DNA of 64,000 nucleotides from Chloracidobacterium sp. (lineage in GTDB: Bacteria; Acidobacteriota; Blastocatellia; Pyrinomonadales; Pyrinomonadaceae). A model generated the notes under the pieces. That model was given only the letters and a program-made list of their open reading frames with translations. It did not search any database and was not told where the DNA came from. The position numbers were made by a program, and so were the translations under genes. The stretch spans positions 3,162,001-3,226,000 of the forward strand of contig JADJTD010000001.1 of assembly GCA_016711345.1 (NCBI GenBank), given 5' to 3'. Below are positions 49,188-57,026 of the stretch, piece after piece (the stretch's first letter is position 1; the number at the start of each line of letters is the position of its first letter).

Positions 49188-49478
49188 ATGCCACGTTCAT
49201 TAAAAAAAGGACCCTTTATTGATCTTAGCGTTCAGAAAATGCTTCGCAAGATCGCCGATGGTGCAATGAAGCCGCAAGCGATCAAGACTTGGTCGCGTCG
49301 ATCGACGATCACGCCCGATATGGTCGGTTTGACCTTTGGCGTGCACAATGGCAAGCGGCATATTCCGGTATTCGTTACCGAGAATATGGTTGGCCACAAG
49401 TTAGGTGAATTCTCGCCGACGAGAATGTTTAAGGGGCATCCGGGAACGAAAGCGGAGAAAATGGCGAAACGCAAGTAG
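49188..49478 (+). CDS. rpsS: Ribosomal protein S19
   Basis: A 96-aa 30S head protein. It begins PRSLKKGPFIDLSVQKML and has the RRSTITPDMVGLTFGVHNGKRHIPVFVTENMVGHKLGEFSPTR core. Typical length. The upstream repeat abuts the start (AATCCAAAATAGAAT-ATG), so no Shine-Dalgarno is present. Confidence 0.98.
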   Translation: MPRSLKKGPFIDLSVQKMLRKIADGAMKPQAIKTWSRRSTITPDMVGLTFGVHNGKRHIPVFVTENMVGHKLGEFSPTRMFKGHPGTKAEKMAKRK

Positions 49479-49542
49479 TGAAAAACTGGAAGTGAACAAT
49501 TAGAATCTTTTCACTTTCCACAGTTCACTATTCACTAAGAAT

Positions 49543-50211
49543 ATGGAAGCGATAGCAAAAACAAAATATCTTAAAGGCAGCCCGCGTAAGGCTAGGCTCG
49601 TGATCGATATGATCCGCGGCATAAACGTATCGCGTGCGTTGTCGATCCTGAAATTTACTGACAAGCGTGCGGCAGATCCGATCGCACAGTGTCTGAATTC
49701 GGCGATCGCTAATGCGACCTACAAGGCTGAGCAGGACAACATCGCTATTGATCCCGACGATCTCTGGATCAAGACATGTTTTGTCGATATGGGCCCGACC
49801 AAAGGCCGAAAAAGAATGCGTCCCGCCCCGCAGGGACGCGCATATCGCGAGCAGCGTCATTATTGTCACATCACGATTCAGGTGACAAGCGAAGAAAAAG
49901 AGAAGACCGAGGAACAGATCAGACTCGAAGCTCTTCGGGCAGAGCGTATAGCTGCTAGAAAGGCTGAGAAAGCTAAGAAAAAAGAGGCGACTCCGGTCAA
50001 AAAGGAAAAGAAAGAGAAGAAAGCCGCGGTTGCTGATGAGCAACCGATCGAAGAACCGGCGGTAGAAGAGGCTGTTGAGTCTCCGGAAATGGAAGCAGTG
50101 GAAATTGCTTCGGCTGAGGAAGTCAATGTTGAGTCTCCTGCAGCAGAAGCTGCTGAGCAGTTGGCTGAAGACGTCGCAGACGAGACTAGCGAGGACGCCG
50201 AGAAAAAGTAA
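49543..50211 (+). CDS. rplV: Ribosomal protein L22 with long acidic/basic C-terminal extension
   Basis: 222 aa, about twice the normal 110-120. The core (about 1-115) is canonical: KYLKGSPRKARLVIDMIRGINVSRALSILKFTDKRAADP and GRAYREQRHYCHITIQVT. Residues about 118-222 are a coiled-coil-like Glu/Lys segment (KTEEQIRLEALRAERIAARK) then a Glu/Ala-rich tail. The extension is in frame and ends just before rpsC, so it is not a fusion to another gene. The start has no visible Shine-Dalgarno. Confidence 0.96.
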   Translation: MEAIAKTKYLKGSPRKARLVIDMIRGINVSRALSILKFTDKRAADPIAQCLNSAIANATYKAEQDNIAIDPDDLWIKTCFVDMGPTKGRKRMRPAPQGRAYREQRHYCHITIQVTSEEKEKTEEQIRLEALRAERIAARKAEKAKKKEATPVKKEKKEKKAAVADEQPIEEPAVEEAVESPEMEAVEIASAEEVNVESPAAEAAEQLAEDVADETSEDAEKK

Positions 50212-50220
50212 ATATTTATT

Positions 50221-50958
50221 ATGGGACAGAAAGTTCATCCATACGGCTTTAGGGTCGGATACAACAAAGATTGGCACTCGCACTGGTTTGCAAAGCAAGA
50301 TTTTGCCAAGTTTTTGGCTGAAGATCTGCAGCTCAAACGGGATCTCAAAAAGAAATTCGGCGGCGGCGGAGTTTCGCACATCGATATCGAGCGTGCGGCA
50401 GCCAGACTAAAGATCATTATTTACACTTCGCGTCCAGGCATCATCATCGGACGTAAAGGTGCCGAGATCGAGAAGCTTCGTGAAGATCTTTCGCGAACCA
50501 CAGGTCGCGAAGTCCTGATCTCGATACAAGAGATTCGCCATCCTGAATTGAATGCTCAGCTTCAGGCGGAGAAGATCGCACAGCAATTGGAGAAACGTAT
50601 TATGTTTCGCCGTGCGATGAAAAAGACGATGGAAGAATCGCAGCGTTTCGGGGCACAGGGCATCAAAGTTATGATCGCAGGACGCCTCAACGGAGCTGAG
50701 ATCGCAAGAACCGAATGGTCGCTTCAGGGGCGTCTGCCGTTGCACACGCTAAGGGCAGATATAGATTTTGGGTTTGCCGAAGCATTGACAACATTTGGAA
50801 TAATCGGTGTAAAAGTTTGGATCTATCGCGGTGAGATTCTTGACCCTAATGCTTCGATGGCACGCGGAACGACGACCGATCCGATGAATGAAGTTAAGGT
50901 GGATCGAAACGCGAGACGTAATGACCGCGGGCCAAGAAGGGATCGCGGAGACAGGTAA
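50221..50958 (+). CDS. rpsC: Ribosomal protein S3
   Basis: A 245-aa 30S protein of the mRNA entry channel. It reads GQKVHPYGFRVGYNKDWHSHWFA, the KH-domain GRKGAEIEKLRE, and GRLNGAEIARTEW ... GVKVWIYRGE. The C-terminus is a basic RNDRGPRRDRGDR tail. It lies 9 bp after rplV. Confidence 0.98.
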   Translation: MGQKVHPYGFRVGYNKDWHSHWFAKQDFAKFLAEDLQLKRDLKKKFGGGGVSHIDIERAAARLKIIIYTSRPGIIIGRKGAEIEKLREDLSRTTGREVLISIQEIRHPELNAQLQAEKIAQQLEKRIMFRRAMKKTMEESQRFGAQGIKVMIAGRLNGAEIARTEWSLQGRLPLHTLRADIDFGFAEALTTFGIIGVKVWIYRGEILDPNASMARGTTTDPMNEVKVDRNARRNDRGPRRDRGDR

Positions 50959-50995
50959 TCGAACGCGATAGGCAGTTAGAAGAGGAAATTAAGTT

Positions 50996-51424
50996 ATGTT
51001 AATGCCGAAAAAGGTTAAGCGCCGAAGAGTTATGAAAGGCCGTATGCGCGGAAAAGCGACACGCGGCGAAAAACTCAGTTTTGGTGATTTTGGCCTCAAA
51101 ACATTAGAGGCTGCGTGGATCACTGACCGCCAGATCGAAGCGGCTCGTATCGCGATGACTCGCCATGTAAAACGTGGCGGCAAGATCTGGATCCGCATTT
51201 TTCCTGATAAGCCGATCACCAGAAAACCTGCCGAAACCCGTATGGGCAGCGGTAAAGGAGCTCCGGACCATTGGGTCGCTCCAGTTAAGCCTGGACGTGT
51301 CCTTTATGAGATTCAAGGTGTTGAAGAGTCGTTGGCGCGTGAAGCTATGAATCTTGCGGCTCAGAAACTGCCGATCAAGACGAAGTTTGTTACGCGTGCA
51401 GACCTCGAGGGAGGCATAGTTTAA
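50996..51424 (+). CDS. rplP: Ribosomal protein L16
   Basis: A 142-aa 50S protein organising the A site. It reads MLMPKKVKRRRVMKGRMRGKATRGEKLSFGDFGLKTLEAAWITDRQIEAARIAMTR and has the GSGKGAPDHWVAPVKPGRVLYEI core. AGAGGA lies upstream. It is 1 bp before rpmC. Confidence 0.98.
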   Translation: MLMPKKVKRRRVMKGRMRGKATRGEKLSFGDFGLKTLEAAWITDRQIEAARIAMTRHVKRGGKIWIRIFPDKPITRKPAETRMGSGKGAPDHWVAPVKPGRVLYEIQGVEESLAREAMNLAAQKLPIKTKFVTRADLEGGIV

Positions 51425-51425
51425 A

Positions 51426-51647
51426 ATGAAACGGAAAGAACAACTCGAACAGCTTAACGAAATGACCGTCGAGGAATTGACTGATCAAGCCGATGCTCTG
51501 AAGGAATCGCTGTTCAGGCTCAAGTTTCGCAAGACGCTAGGCGTTGGCGAAGTGGTTAAGGATATCAGACGGGAAAAGAAGACACTCGCGAGGGTTTATA
51601 CGCTGCTTAGCAAGAAAGGTGCGGAAGCAACGAGCATAAAGGCATAA
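51426..51647 (+). CDS. rpmC: Ribosomal protein L29
   Basis: A 73-aa helical 50S protein at the exit tunnel. It shows the ELTDQADALKESLFRLKFRKTLG and DIRREKKTLARVYTLLSKK helices. Its start lies 1 bp after the rplP stop, implying translational coupling. Confidence 0.95.
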   Translation: MKRKEQLEQLNEMTVEELTDQADALKESLFRLKFRKTLGVGEVVKDIRREKKTLARVYTLLSKKGAEATSIKA

Positions 51648-51664
51648 GCCAATAGAGAAAGAAA

Positions 51665-52150
51665 ATGGTGAGAAAGAAATCAGACGAAGTCGAAGAGACG
51701 CCTACTGAAACGGCAGAAGGAGCAGTTGAAGTAGCCGCTGTCGAAGCTGCGGCAGAGACCGCAGAACCCGTCGAAGCTGCTGCGGAAGAGTTCGCTCCGG
51801 AAGCTATTGTCGAAGAAAAGCCGAAGAAAAAAGCAGCAGCCAAAACCGAAAAGGCTGACAAGAAGAAAGAATCAGCTCCGGCAGCGACAGATGGGGTAAA
51901 AGTTCACAAACGTGCGGAAAAGGTCGGCATCGTTTCTTCGGACAAGATGATGAAGACGGTTACGGTTCGAGTGGATCGACTCGTCAAGCATCCTGTCTAC
52001 CGTAAATACGTCAAAAAGCGCAAGAAGTTTATGGCGCACGACGAAATAGGGGCCAAGGTTGGCGATAAGGTAAAAATTGTTGAAACACGTCCATTGTCAG
52101 CAAGAAAGCGTTGGCGTGTGGTTGAGATCATTCAAAAAGCAGAGCTTTAA
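51665..52150 (+). CDS. rpsQ: Ribosomal protein S17 with acidic N-terminal extension
   Basis: 161 aa, about twice the normal length. The S17 core occupies the C-terminal half (HKRAEKVGIVSSDKMMKTVTVRVDRLVKHPVYRKYVKKRKKFMAHDE ... VKIVETRPLSARKRWRVVEII). Residues about 1-78 are Glu/Ala-rich then Lys-rich (VEAAAETAEPVEAAAEEFAPE, then KPKKKAAAKTEKADKKKE). No ATG is placed better for a short form, and the start lies 17 bp after rpmC with AGAGAAAGAAA before it, so the extension is probably real. Confidence 0.94.
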   Translation: MVRKKSDEVEETPTETAEGAVEVAAVEAAAETAEPVEAAAEEFAPEAIVEEKPKKKAAAKTEKADKKKESAPAATDGVKVHKRAEKVGIVSSDKMMKTVTVRVDRLVKHPVYRKYVKKRKKFMAHDEIGAKVGDKVKIVETRPLSARKRWRVVEIIQKAEL

Positions 52151-52233
52151 AGTTACGAGTTGGCCGAGTTGACAGAGTTTGCGGAGTTTTTAACACTCGC
52201 AACTCACCAAACTCAAAAAACTCGGAGAACTTC
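52151..52233. repeat. GAGTT/AACTC-word inverted repeat, rpsQ-rplN gap
   Basis: GAGTTGGCCGAGTTGACAG on the left and AACTCAAAAAACTCGGAG on the right. It is followed by CGAACGGAGTGAAAAAGTT just before the rplN ATG, a leader nearly identical to that of rplD. Confidence 0.65.
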
Positions 52234-52251
52234 GAACGGAGTGAAAAAGTT

Positions 52252-52620
52252 ATGATTCAGATGCAGACCTCGTTAGCGGTCGCAGACAATTCGGGAGCGA
52301 AACGGGTCGAGATGATCATGCCGGTGGGCGGTTCGACCGGAAAGATCGCACGGCTTGGCGACACCATTAAGGTTACAGTCAAAGAGGCATCCCCCGACGG
52401 AACTGCGAAAAAGGGCAAGGTTTACAATGCCGTTATCGTCAGAACACGAAAGGAAGTTCGCCGTAAGGACGGCACGTATATTCGTTTTGACGAAAACGCT
52501 GCGGTGCTTGTAAAGGAAGATGGTACACCTGTGGGAACGCGTGTTTTTGGGCCGGTCGCCCGCGAACTTCGCGAAAAGAATTTTATGAAGATCGTCAGCC
52601 TCGCTCCGGAGGTTATATAA
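52252..52620 (+). CDS. rplN: Ribosomal protein L14
   Basis: A 122-aa 50S protein, the binding partner of RsfS. MIQMQTSLAVADNSGAKRVEMI and the GDTIKVTVKEASPDGTAKKGKVYNAVIVRTRKEVRR core are conserved. GGAGTGA precedes the ATG. Confidence 0.98.
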   Translation: MIQMQTSLAVADNSGAKRVEMIMPVGGSTGKIARLGDTIKVTVKEASPDGTAKKGKVYNAVIVRTRKEVRRKDGTYIRFDENAAVLVKEDGTPVGTRVFGPVARELREKNFMKIVSLAPEVI

Positions 52621-52623
52621 GAA

Positions 52624-53073
52624 ATGAAAGCGGTTAAGACAGGAACAGTTAGAAGCAGAATTAAACGTGGTGACCAAGTCGTGTTTATTGCGGGTAAAGA
52701 ATATAACCGTTATGACAGCGCCGGTAAGCGTCAGCCGTTTCGCGGCAAAGTGCTTGCCGTCGATGCACGCGTGGGCAAGGTCAAGGTTGAAGGCGCGATG
52801 ATCGTAAAGCGTCACCGTAAACCAATGCCTCAGATGAATCGCGAAGGCGGCATTATAGAGCAGGAAGCTTGGGTCAGCATTTCAAATGTTGCTCTGGTGG
52901 ATCCTGAAACGGGCAAACCGACCAGGGTCAAATATGAAGTTCGAGACGATAAAAAGGTACGCATTGCCAAAAGCGGCAAGGTGATAGCGGAAAGTGGTTC
53001 ATACAGACGCGAAGCGAAAAAGAAGATAGACGGCGAGGAAGAAGCAGTGCCGGCGGCTGAAGAACAGAAATAG
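52624..53073 (+). CDS. rplX: Ribosomal protein L24 with C-terminal extension
   Basis: A 149-aa 50S assembly-initiator protein. The KOW motif region (IKRGDQVVFIAGKEYNRYDSAGKRQPFRGKVLAVDARVGKVKVEGAMIVKRHRKP) is canonical apart from a short insertion in the KOW loop. The last about 35 residues (GSYRREAKKKIDGEEEAVPAAEEQK) extend past the usual end. It begins 3 bp after rplN. Confidence 0.96.
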   Translation: MKAVKTGTVRSRIKRGDQVVFIAGKEYNRYDSAGKRQPFRGKVLAVDARVGKVKVEGAMIVKRHRKPMPQMNREGGIIEQEAWVSISNVALVDPETGKPTRVKYEVRDDKKVRIAKSGKVIAESGSYRREAKKKIDGEEEAVPAAEEQK

Positions 53074-53158
53074 TTGATCTCTGGAAACGGAATATCTGAA
53101 ACTTAAGATTTAAGATTTAAGATCAGGTGAGACCGGAACCCAGAAAAGGAAGACGAGA

Positions 53159-53701
53159 ATGATGGCCAGGTTAAAAGAAAAATACAAGAATGAGATCGCT
53201 CCGGCATTGGCTAAGGAGTTTGATATCAAAAATCCGATGGCGATCCCGAAGATCGAGAAGGTCGTCGTGAATATGGGGTTGGGCGAAGCCAGTGCTAACG
53301 CAAAGATCCTCGATGTTGCGACGGAAGAATTGAGATCGATCACGGGCCAGAAGCCTGTGGTTACGAAAGCAAAGAAATCGATCGCGGCCTTTAAGCTTCG
53401 TCAGGGAATGGCTATCGGAACGATGGTCACGCTCCGCGGCGACAGGATGTATGAATTTCTCGATCGTTTGATCTCAGTCGCTCTGCCGCGTGTTCGTGAT
53501 TTTCGCGGTATTTCGGGCAAAGCTTTTGACGGACGCGGAAATTACACGGTCGGAATTCGTGAGCAGTTGATCTTTCCTGAGATCGATTTTAATAAGGTCG
53601 ATAAAACTCGCGGAATGAATATTTCGATAGTTACAACGGCTCCGACTGACGATCAGGCACGATCGCTCCTGAAAGCGCTCGGTATGCCCTTTAGACAATA
53701 G
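53159..53701 (+). CDS. rplE: Ribosomal protein L5
   Basis: A 180-aa 50S protein binding 5S rRNA. It reads RLKEKYKNEIAPALAKEFDIKNPMAIPKIEKVVVNMGLGEA and ends GMNISIVTTAPTDDQARSLLKALGMPF. Two adjacent ATGs (53159, 53162) are possible starts. The gap before it holds TTAAGATTTAAGATTTAAG words. Confidence 0.98.
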   Translation: MMARLKEKYKNEIAPALAKEFDIKNPMAIPKIEKVVVNMGLGEASANAKILDVATEELRSITGQKPVVTKAKKSIAAFKLRQGMAIGTMVTLRGDRMYEFLDRLISVALPRVRDFRGISGKAFDGRGNYTVGIREQLIFPEIDFNKVDKTRGMNISIVTTAPTDDQARSLLKALGMPFRQ

Positions 53702-53782
53702 TCTAAGGTCCAGAGTTCAGCGTCCAGGTTTTTTGGACGGAAGACTTTGGGCACTGGACTTGAGACTTTGGACTCAAGATTT

Positions 53783-54088
53783 ATGGCAAAGATAAGCAAA
53801 GTAGTAAAAAACAACAGACGCAAAGATATGGTCGTGCTTTACAAAGTGCGACGTGCTGAGTGGAAGGCGATCGTAAATAATCCAAAATCGACGCCGGAAG
53901 AGGTCGATGCTGCGGTGATAAGACTGCAAAAGATGCCTCGCGATGCCAGCCCGTCAAGGGTTCGCAACCGTTGTTCGCAATCAGGGCGTTCGCGCGGTTT
54001 TTTGCGAAAATTCGGAGTTTCCCGTATTGCACTGCGTGATTTGGCTCTGGAAGGACAGATTCCGGGCGTTGTTAAATCTAGTTGGTAG
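53783..54088 (+). CDS. rpsN: Ribosomal protein S14
   Basis: A 101-aa 30S protein of the long, zinc-free type (RNRCSQSGRSRGFLRKFGVSRIALRDLALEGQIPGVVKSSW; only one Cys remains of the zinc ligands). Start at 53783 (MAKISKVVKNNRRK); the longer frame from 53747 translates a GGACTT-type repeat. Confidence 0.97.
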   Translation: MAKISKVVKNNRRKDMVVLYKVRRAEWKAIVNNPKSTPEEVDAAVIRLQKMPRDASPSRVRNRCSQSGRSRGFLRKFGVSRIALRDLALEGQIPGVVKSSW

Positions 54089-54143
54089 AAAAAAGACATA
54101 TAGAACGTAAGCGTTCCATATTTTTGAACGGAGTTTTTAAGTA

Positions 54144-54536
54144 ATGACAGATCCAATAGCCGATATGCTCACGCGAATTCGCAATGCAATTGCAGCGAAT
54201 CATCCACGCGTTGATATTCCGGGCTCAAAACTGAAAATGGAAGTGGCTCGAATCCTCAAGGAAGAGGGCTACATCAACAGCTTTTCAATCAAGGGCGAAG
54301 GCGTTAAGTATATGATCCGCGTTTTTCTTCGCTATGATGCGAAGGGAACGCCGTCGATCACACATTTGGCGAGAGTCTCGCGACCAGGGCGACGTGTTTA
54401 CGTTGGTTCCGGCGAGATTCCAAGAGTGCTCGGCGGTTACGGCGTGAATATCGTTTCGACGTCCAAAGGGTTGATGAGCGGAAAGCGTGCGCGGGCAGAA
54501 CATGTCGGCGGCGAGATTCTGGCGGAGATTTACTAA
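54144..54536 (+). CDS. rpsH: Ribosomal protein S8
   Basis: A 130-aa 30S protein (TDPIADMLTRIRNAI ... SRPGRRVYVGSGEIPRVLGGYGVNIVSTSKGLMSGKRAR). In E. coli it represses the spc operon; no target site was identified here. GAACGGAG lies about 14 bp upstream. Confidence 0.98.
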   Translation: MTDPIADMLTRIRNAIAANHPRVDIPGSKLKMEVARILKEEGYINSFSIKGEGVKYMIRVFLRYDAKGTPSITHLARVSRPGRRVYVGSGEIPRVLGGYGVNIVSTSKGLMSGKRARAEHVGGEILAEIY

Positions 54537-54607
54537 TTTGCGATTTTAGATTTGCGTTGGAAAGAAAGCTCGCAAATCGGCATTCGTAAATTGAAAATAT
54601 AAAGAAT

Positions 54608-55168
54608 ATGTCAAGAGTAGGAAAAAAACCGATAACGATACCGTCTGGTGTGACCGTGACGATCAATGATTCGGCGATGGAAGTGAAAGGGCCTAAGGGC
54701 ACACTTAGCACACCGATCCCGGCAGGCGTTTCGTTCAAGCAAGAGGATGGAGTGCTGACCGCGGAACGCGCTGGTAATGACCAAGCGGCATTTCATGGTC
54801 TGGCAAGGGCGTTAGCAAATAATGCTGTAGTTGGCGTAACCGAAGGATTTTCAAAGGATATGGATATCGTCGGAGTCGGTTACAAAGCAGATGTTCAGGG
54901 CAAGAAGATCATGTTCTCTCTTGGATATTCCCATCCGATCGAATATGCTCTGCCTGCGGGAATTGATGCCAAGGCCGAGCGTGTCAATACTAAAACATCA
55001 ATCAATCAGTATCAGACGACGATAACCTTAAGTGGTATTGACAAACAATTGCTCGGTCAGGTCGCGGCGGAATTGAACCGCCTGCGAAAGCCTGATGCAT
55101 ATAAAGGTAAGGGCGTTCGTTACGCGGATAAGTTTTACAGATTGAAACCAGGCAAGACAGGGAAATAG
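54608..55168 (+). CDS. rplF: Ribosomal protein L6
   Basis: A 186-aa 50S protein with the duplicated L6 fold (SRVGKKPITIPSGVTVTIND; late signature LRKPDAYKGKGVRYADK). The upstream gap is an AT-rich word repeat, and TATAAAGAAT immediately precedes the ATG with no Shine-Dalgarno. Confidence 0.98.
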   Translation: MSRVGKKPITIPSGVTVTINDSAMEVKGPKGTLSTPIPAGVSFKQEDGVLTAERAGNDQAAFHGLARALANNAVVGVTEGFSKDMDIVGVGYKADVQGKKIMFSLGYSHPIEYALPAGIDAKAERVNTKTSINQYQTTITLSGIDKQLLGQVAAELNRLRKPDAYKGKGVRYADKFYRLKPGKTGK

Positions 55169-55170
55169 TT

Positions 55171-55255
55171 TGTAGAGTTAATAGAGTTCTTTGAGTTCAT
55201 GAGTATGAGATTTACTCAAAAAACTCAAAAAACTCAAGGAACTCGCCAAACTCAA
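55171..55255. repeat. GAGTT/AACTC-word inverted repeat, rplF-rplR gap
   Basis: GAGTTAATAGAGTTCTTTGAG on the left faces ACTCAAAAAACTCAAAAAA and further AACTC words on the right; the repeat ends 8 bp before the rplR ATG. Confidence 0.65.
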
Positions 55256-55262
55256 AAAAGTT

Positions 55263-55667
55263 ATGGGACAGAAAAGCAGATCAGATATTCGGCAAGGTGT
55301 TCACAGCCGCATTCGTAAGAAAGTTCGTGGTTCGGCGGAAAGGCCGAGACTTGCAGTTTTCCGCAGCCTGAATCACATTTATGTTCAGGTGATCGATGAC
55401 AACAACGGTAAAACGTTGGCAACTGCGTCGACAACGGAAAAGGCACTTGGCATCAAGGCTGGCGGCAACATCGAAGCCGCAAAAACAGTCGGCAAGGCGA
55501 TCGCTGAACGGGCTGTTGCGGCAGGTATCTCAAGCGTGGTCTTTGATCGTGGCGGTTATGTGTATCACGGCCGCGTAAAGGCTCTTTTGGACGCAACGCG
55601 TGAAGGCGGACTTAACAAACACGAAGCGGCCGCAAAAGAAACAAAGCAGGAAAGTAATGAAGAATAA
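55263..55667 (+). CDS. rplR: Ribosomal protein L18
   Basis: A 134-aa 50S protein contacting 5S rRNA. It reads RIRKKVRGSAERPRLAVFRSLNHIYVQVIDD and VVFDRGGYVYHGRVKALLDATREGGL, with about 15 extra charged residues at the end (HEAAAKETKQESNEE). The end overlaps rpsE by 11 nt. No Shine-Dalgarno visible. Confidence 0.97.
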   Translation: MGQKSRSDIRQGVHSRIRKKVRGSAERPRLAVFRSLNHIYVQVIDDNNGKTLATASTTEKALGIKAGGNIEAAKTVGKAIAERAVAAGISSVVFDRGGYVYHGRVKALLDATREGGLNKHEAAAKETKQESNEE

Positions 55668-56163
55668 ACAGAAAATAGCTCCGGGCGGGTTGTTGCTCAA
55701 AGATCAGCTCATTTCGATCAACCGTGTGACGAAAGTTGTTAAGGGCGGCAAAAATATGTCGTTCGCGGCTCTGGTCGTTGTTGGTGATGAGGCGGGACAC
55801 GTCGGTTTTGGTACCGGAAAGGCGAAAGAAGTTCCAAACGCGATCAAGAAAGCTGTCGAAGCGGCAAAGAACAACCTTATCCGCGTTCCGCTGATCGCAG
55901 GAACCTTACCGCACGAAATGATCGGTGAATACGGTGCGGGACGCGTACTGCTCAAACCGGCTGCAGAAGGTACTGGCGTTATCGCAGGCGGTGCGGTTCG
56001 TGCTGTTTTGCAGAGTCTGGGTGTGCATAACGTTCGCACAAAGATCCTCGGATCAAATAATGCACACAACGTAATTCGTGCAACGTTTAACGGGCTGCTT
56101 AGAATGAAGGATCCTCTTGAAGTTGCACGCTTAAGGGGAAAGCAGGTAGAAGAATTGGTTTAG
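55657..56163 (+). CDS. rpsE: Ribosomal protein S5
   Basis: A 168-aa 30S protein for decoding accuracy. DQLISINRVTKVVKGGKNMSFAALVVVGD and GAGRVLLKPAAEGTGVIAGGAVRAVLQ are canonical. I chose the ATG at 55657 with AGCAGGAAAG upstream; it overlaps the rplR end by 11 nt, implying coupling. Confidence 0.97.
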   Translation: MKNKQKIAPGGLLLKDQLISINRVTKVVKGGKNMSFAALVVVGDEAGHVGFGTGKAKEVPNAIKKAVEAAKNNLIRVPLIAGTLPHEMIGEYGAGRVLLKPAAEGTGVIAGGAVRAVLQSLGVHNVRTKILGSNNAHNVIRATFNGLLRMKDPLEVARLRGKQVEELV

Positions 56164-56165
56164 GA

Positions 56166-56234
56166 GTGTTTAGTGTTCTCGGAGTTTATTGAGTAAATAC
56201 TCGACAAAACTCTATGAATTCTACGAACTCAAAC
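56166..56234. repeat. GAGTT/AACTC-word repeat, rpsE-rpmD gap
   Basis: GTTCTCGGAGTTTATTGAG facing AACTC and ACGAACTC words; a shorter version of the family, ending next to the rpmD ATG. Confidence 0.55.
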
Positions 56235-56238
56235 AGTT

Positions 56239-56439
56239 ATGGCAAAGAAAGTAGAAGCAAAAGTCGGACAGATCAAGATCCAATATTACCGGAGCATGAT
56301 CGGTTACGCGAAAAAGCAAAAAGAGATCATTAAAGCGTTGGGCATTACAAAGCTCAACCAGATCGTTGTTCATCAGGATTCGGCAGCGGCACGCGGTATC
56401 GTGGCTAAAGTTCCACACCTGCTGCGTATTGTTGACTAA
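56239..56439 (+). CDS. rpmD: Ribosomal protein L30
   Basis: A 66-aa 50S protein. IKIQYYRSMIGYAKKQKEIIKALGITKLNQIVVHQDSAAARGIVAKVPHLLRIV matches the L30 fold. It follows a repeat directly, without a Shine-Dalgarno. Confidence 0.95.
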   Translation: MAKKVEAKVGQIKIQYYRSMIGYAKKQKEIIKALGITKLNQIVVHQDSAAARGIVAKVPHLLRIVD

Positions 56440-56477
56440 GTCTTAGGACGCATCGAAAGCAGTTAAAGAGCAAAGTT

Positions 56478-56951
56478 ATGGCTTTATCATTAAATAATTT
56501 ACACCCTGCGAAAGGCTCGACGCATAAGAAAAAGCGTCTTGGACGCGGTCCCGGTTCGGGGCTTGGCAAAACTGCAGGCAAGGGCCACAAGGGACAGAAA
56601 TCGCGGTCCGGCTACAGCAGCAAGCGCGGGTTCGAAGGCGGCCAGATGCCACTTCAGCGACGTCTGCCTAAACGCGGGTTCACAAACATTTTTAAGAAAC
56701 AGTGGATCGAGATAAGCCTTGGGAAGATCGAGGAAAATTTCAAGGTTGGTGACGAGATCACGCCAGAAATTCTTCACGAGCGCGGCCTGATCAAAAAGGC
56801 AAAGCACGATCTCGTAATACTGGGAACCGGTGAGATTTCTAAATCGTTTAAGATATCGTCGCACCGCTTCACAAAAACGGCGAAGGAAAAAATCGAAAAA
56901 GCAGGCGGCACCGCAACGGTGATCACGAAGGCTGCTGAGGCTGCGGCTTAA
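56478..56951 (+). CDS. rplO: Ribosomal protein L15
   Basis: A 157-aa 50S late-assembly protein. NNLHPAKGSTHKKKRLGRGPGSGLGKTAGKGHKGQKSRSG and GFEGGQMPLQRRLPKRGF are hallmark segments. Normal length; secY follows 75 bp downstream. Confidence 0.98.
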   Translation: MALSLNNLHPAKGSTHKKKRLGRGPGSGLGKTAGKGHKGQKSRSGYSSKRGFEGGQMPLQRRLPKRGFTNIFKKQWIEISLGKIEENFKVGDEITPEILHERGLIKKAKHDLVILGTGEISKSFKISSHRFTKTAKEKIEKAGGTATVITKAAEAAA

Positions 56952-57026
56952 TTTTGAAGTACCTGCTGTAGACGGCAGATGCATTGTATTGGGGCCGCCT
57001 GAGGGCGAACTCAAAACAGAAAATAT

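Noticed and set aside
48779..49200. Minus-strand frames opposite rplB and rpsS
   Set aside because: Shadows of canonical ribosomal genes and the ATTTTGGATT repeat.
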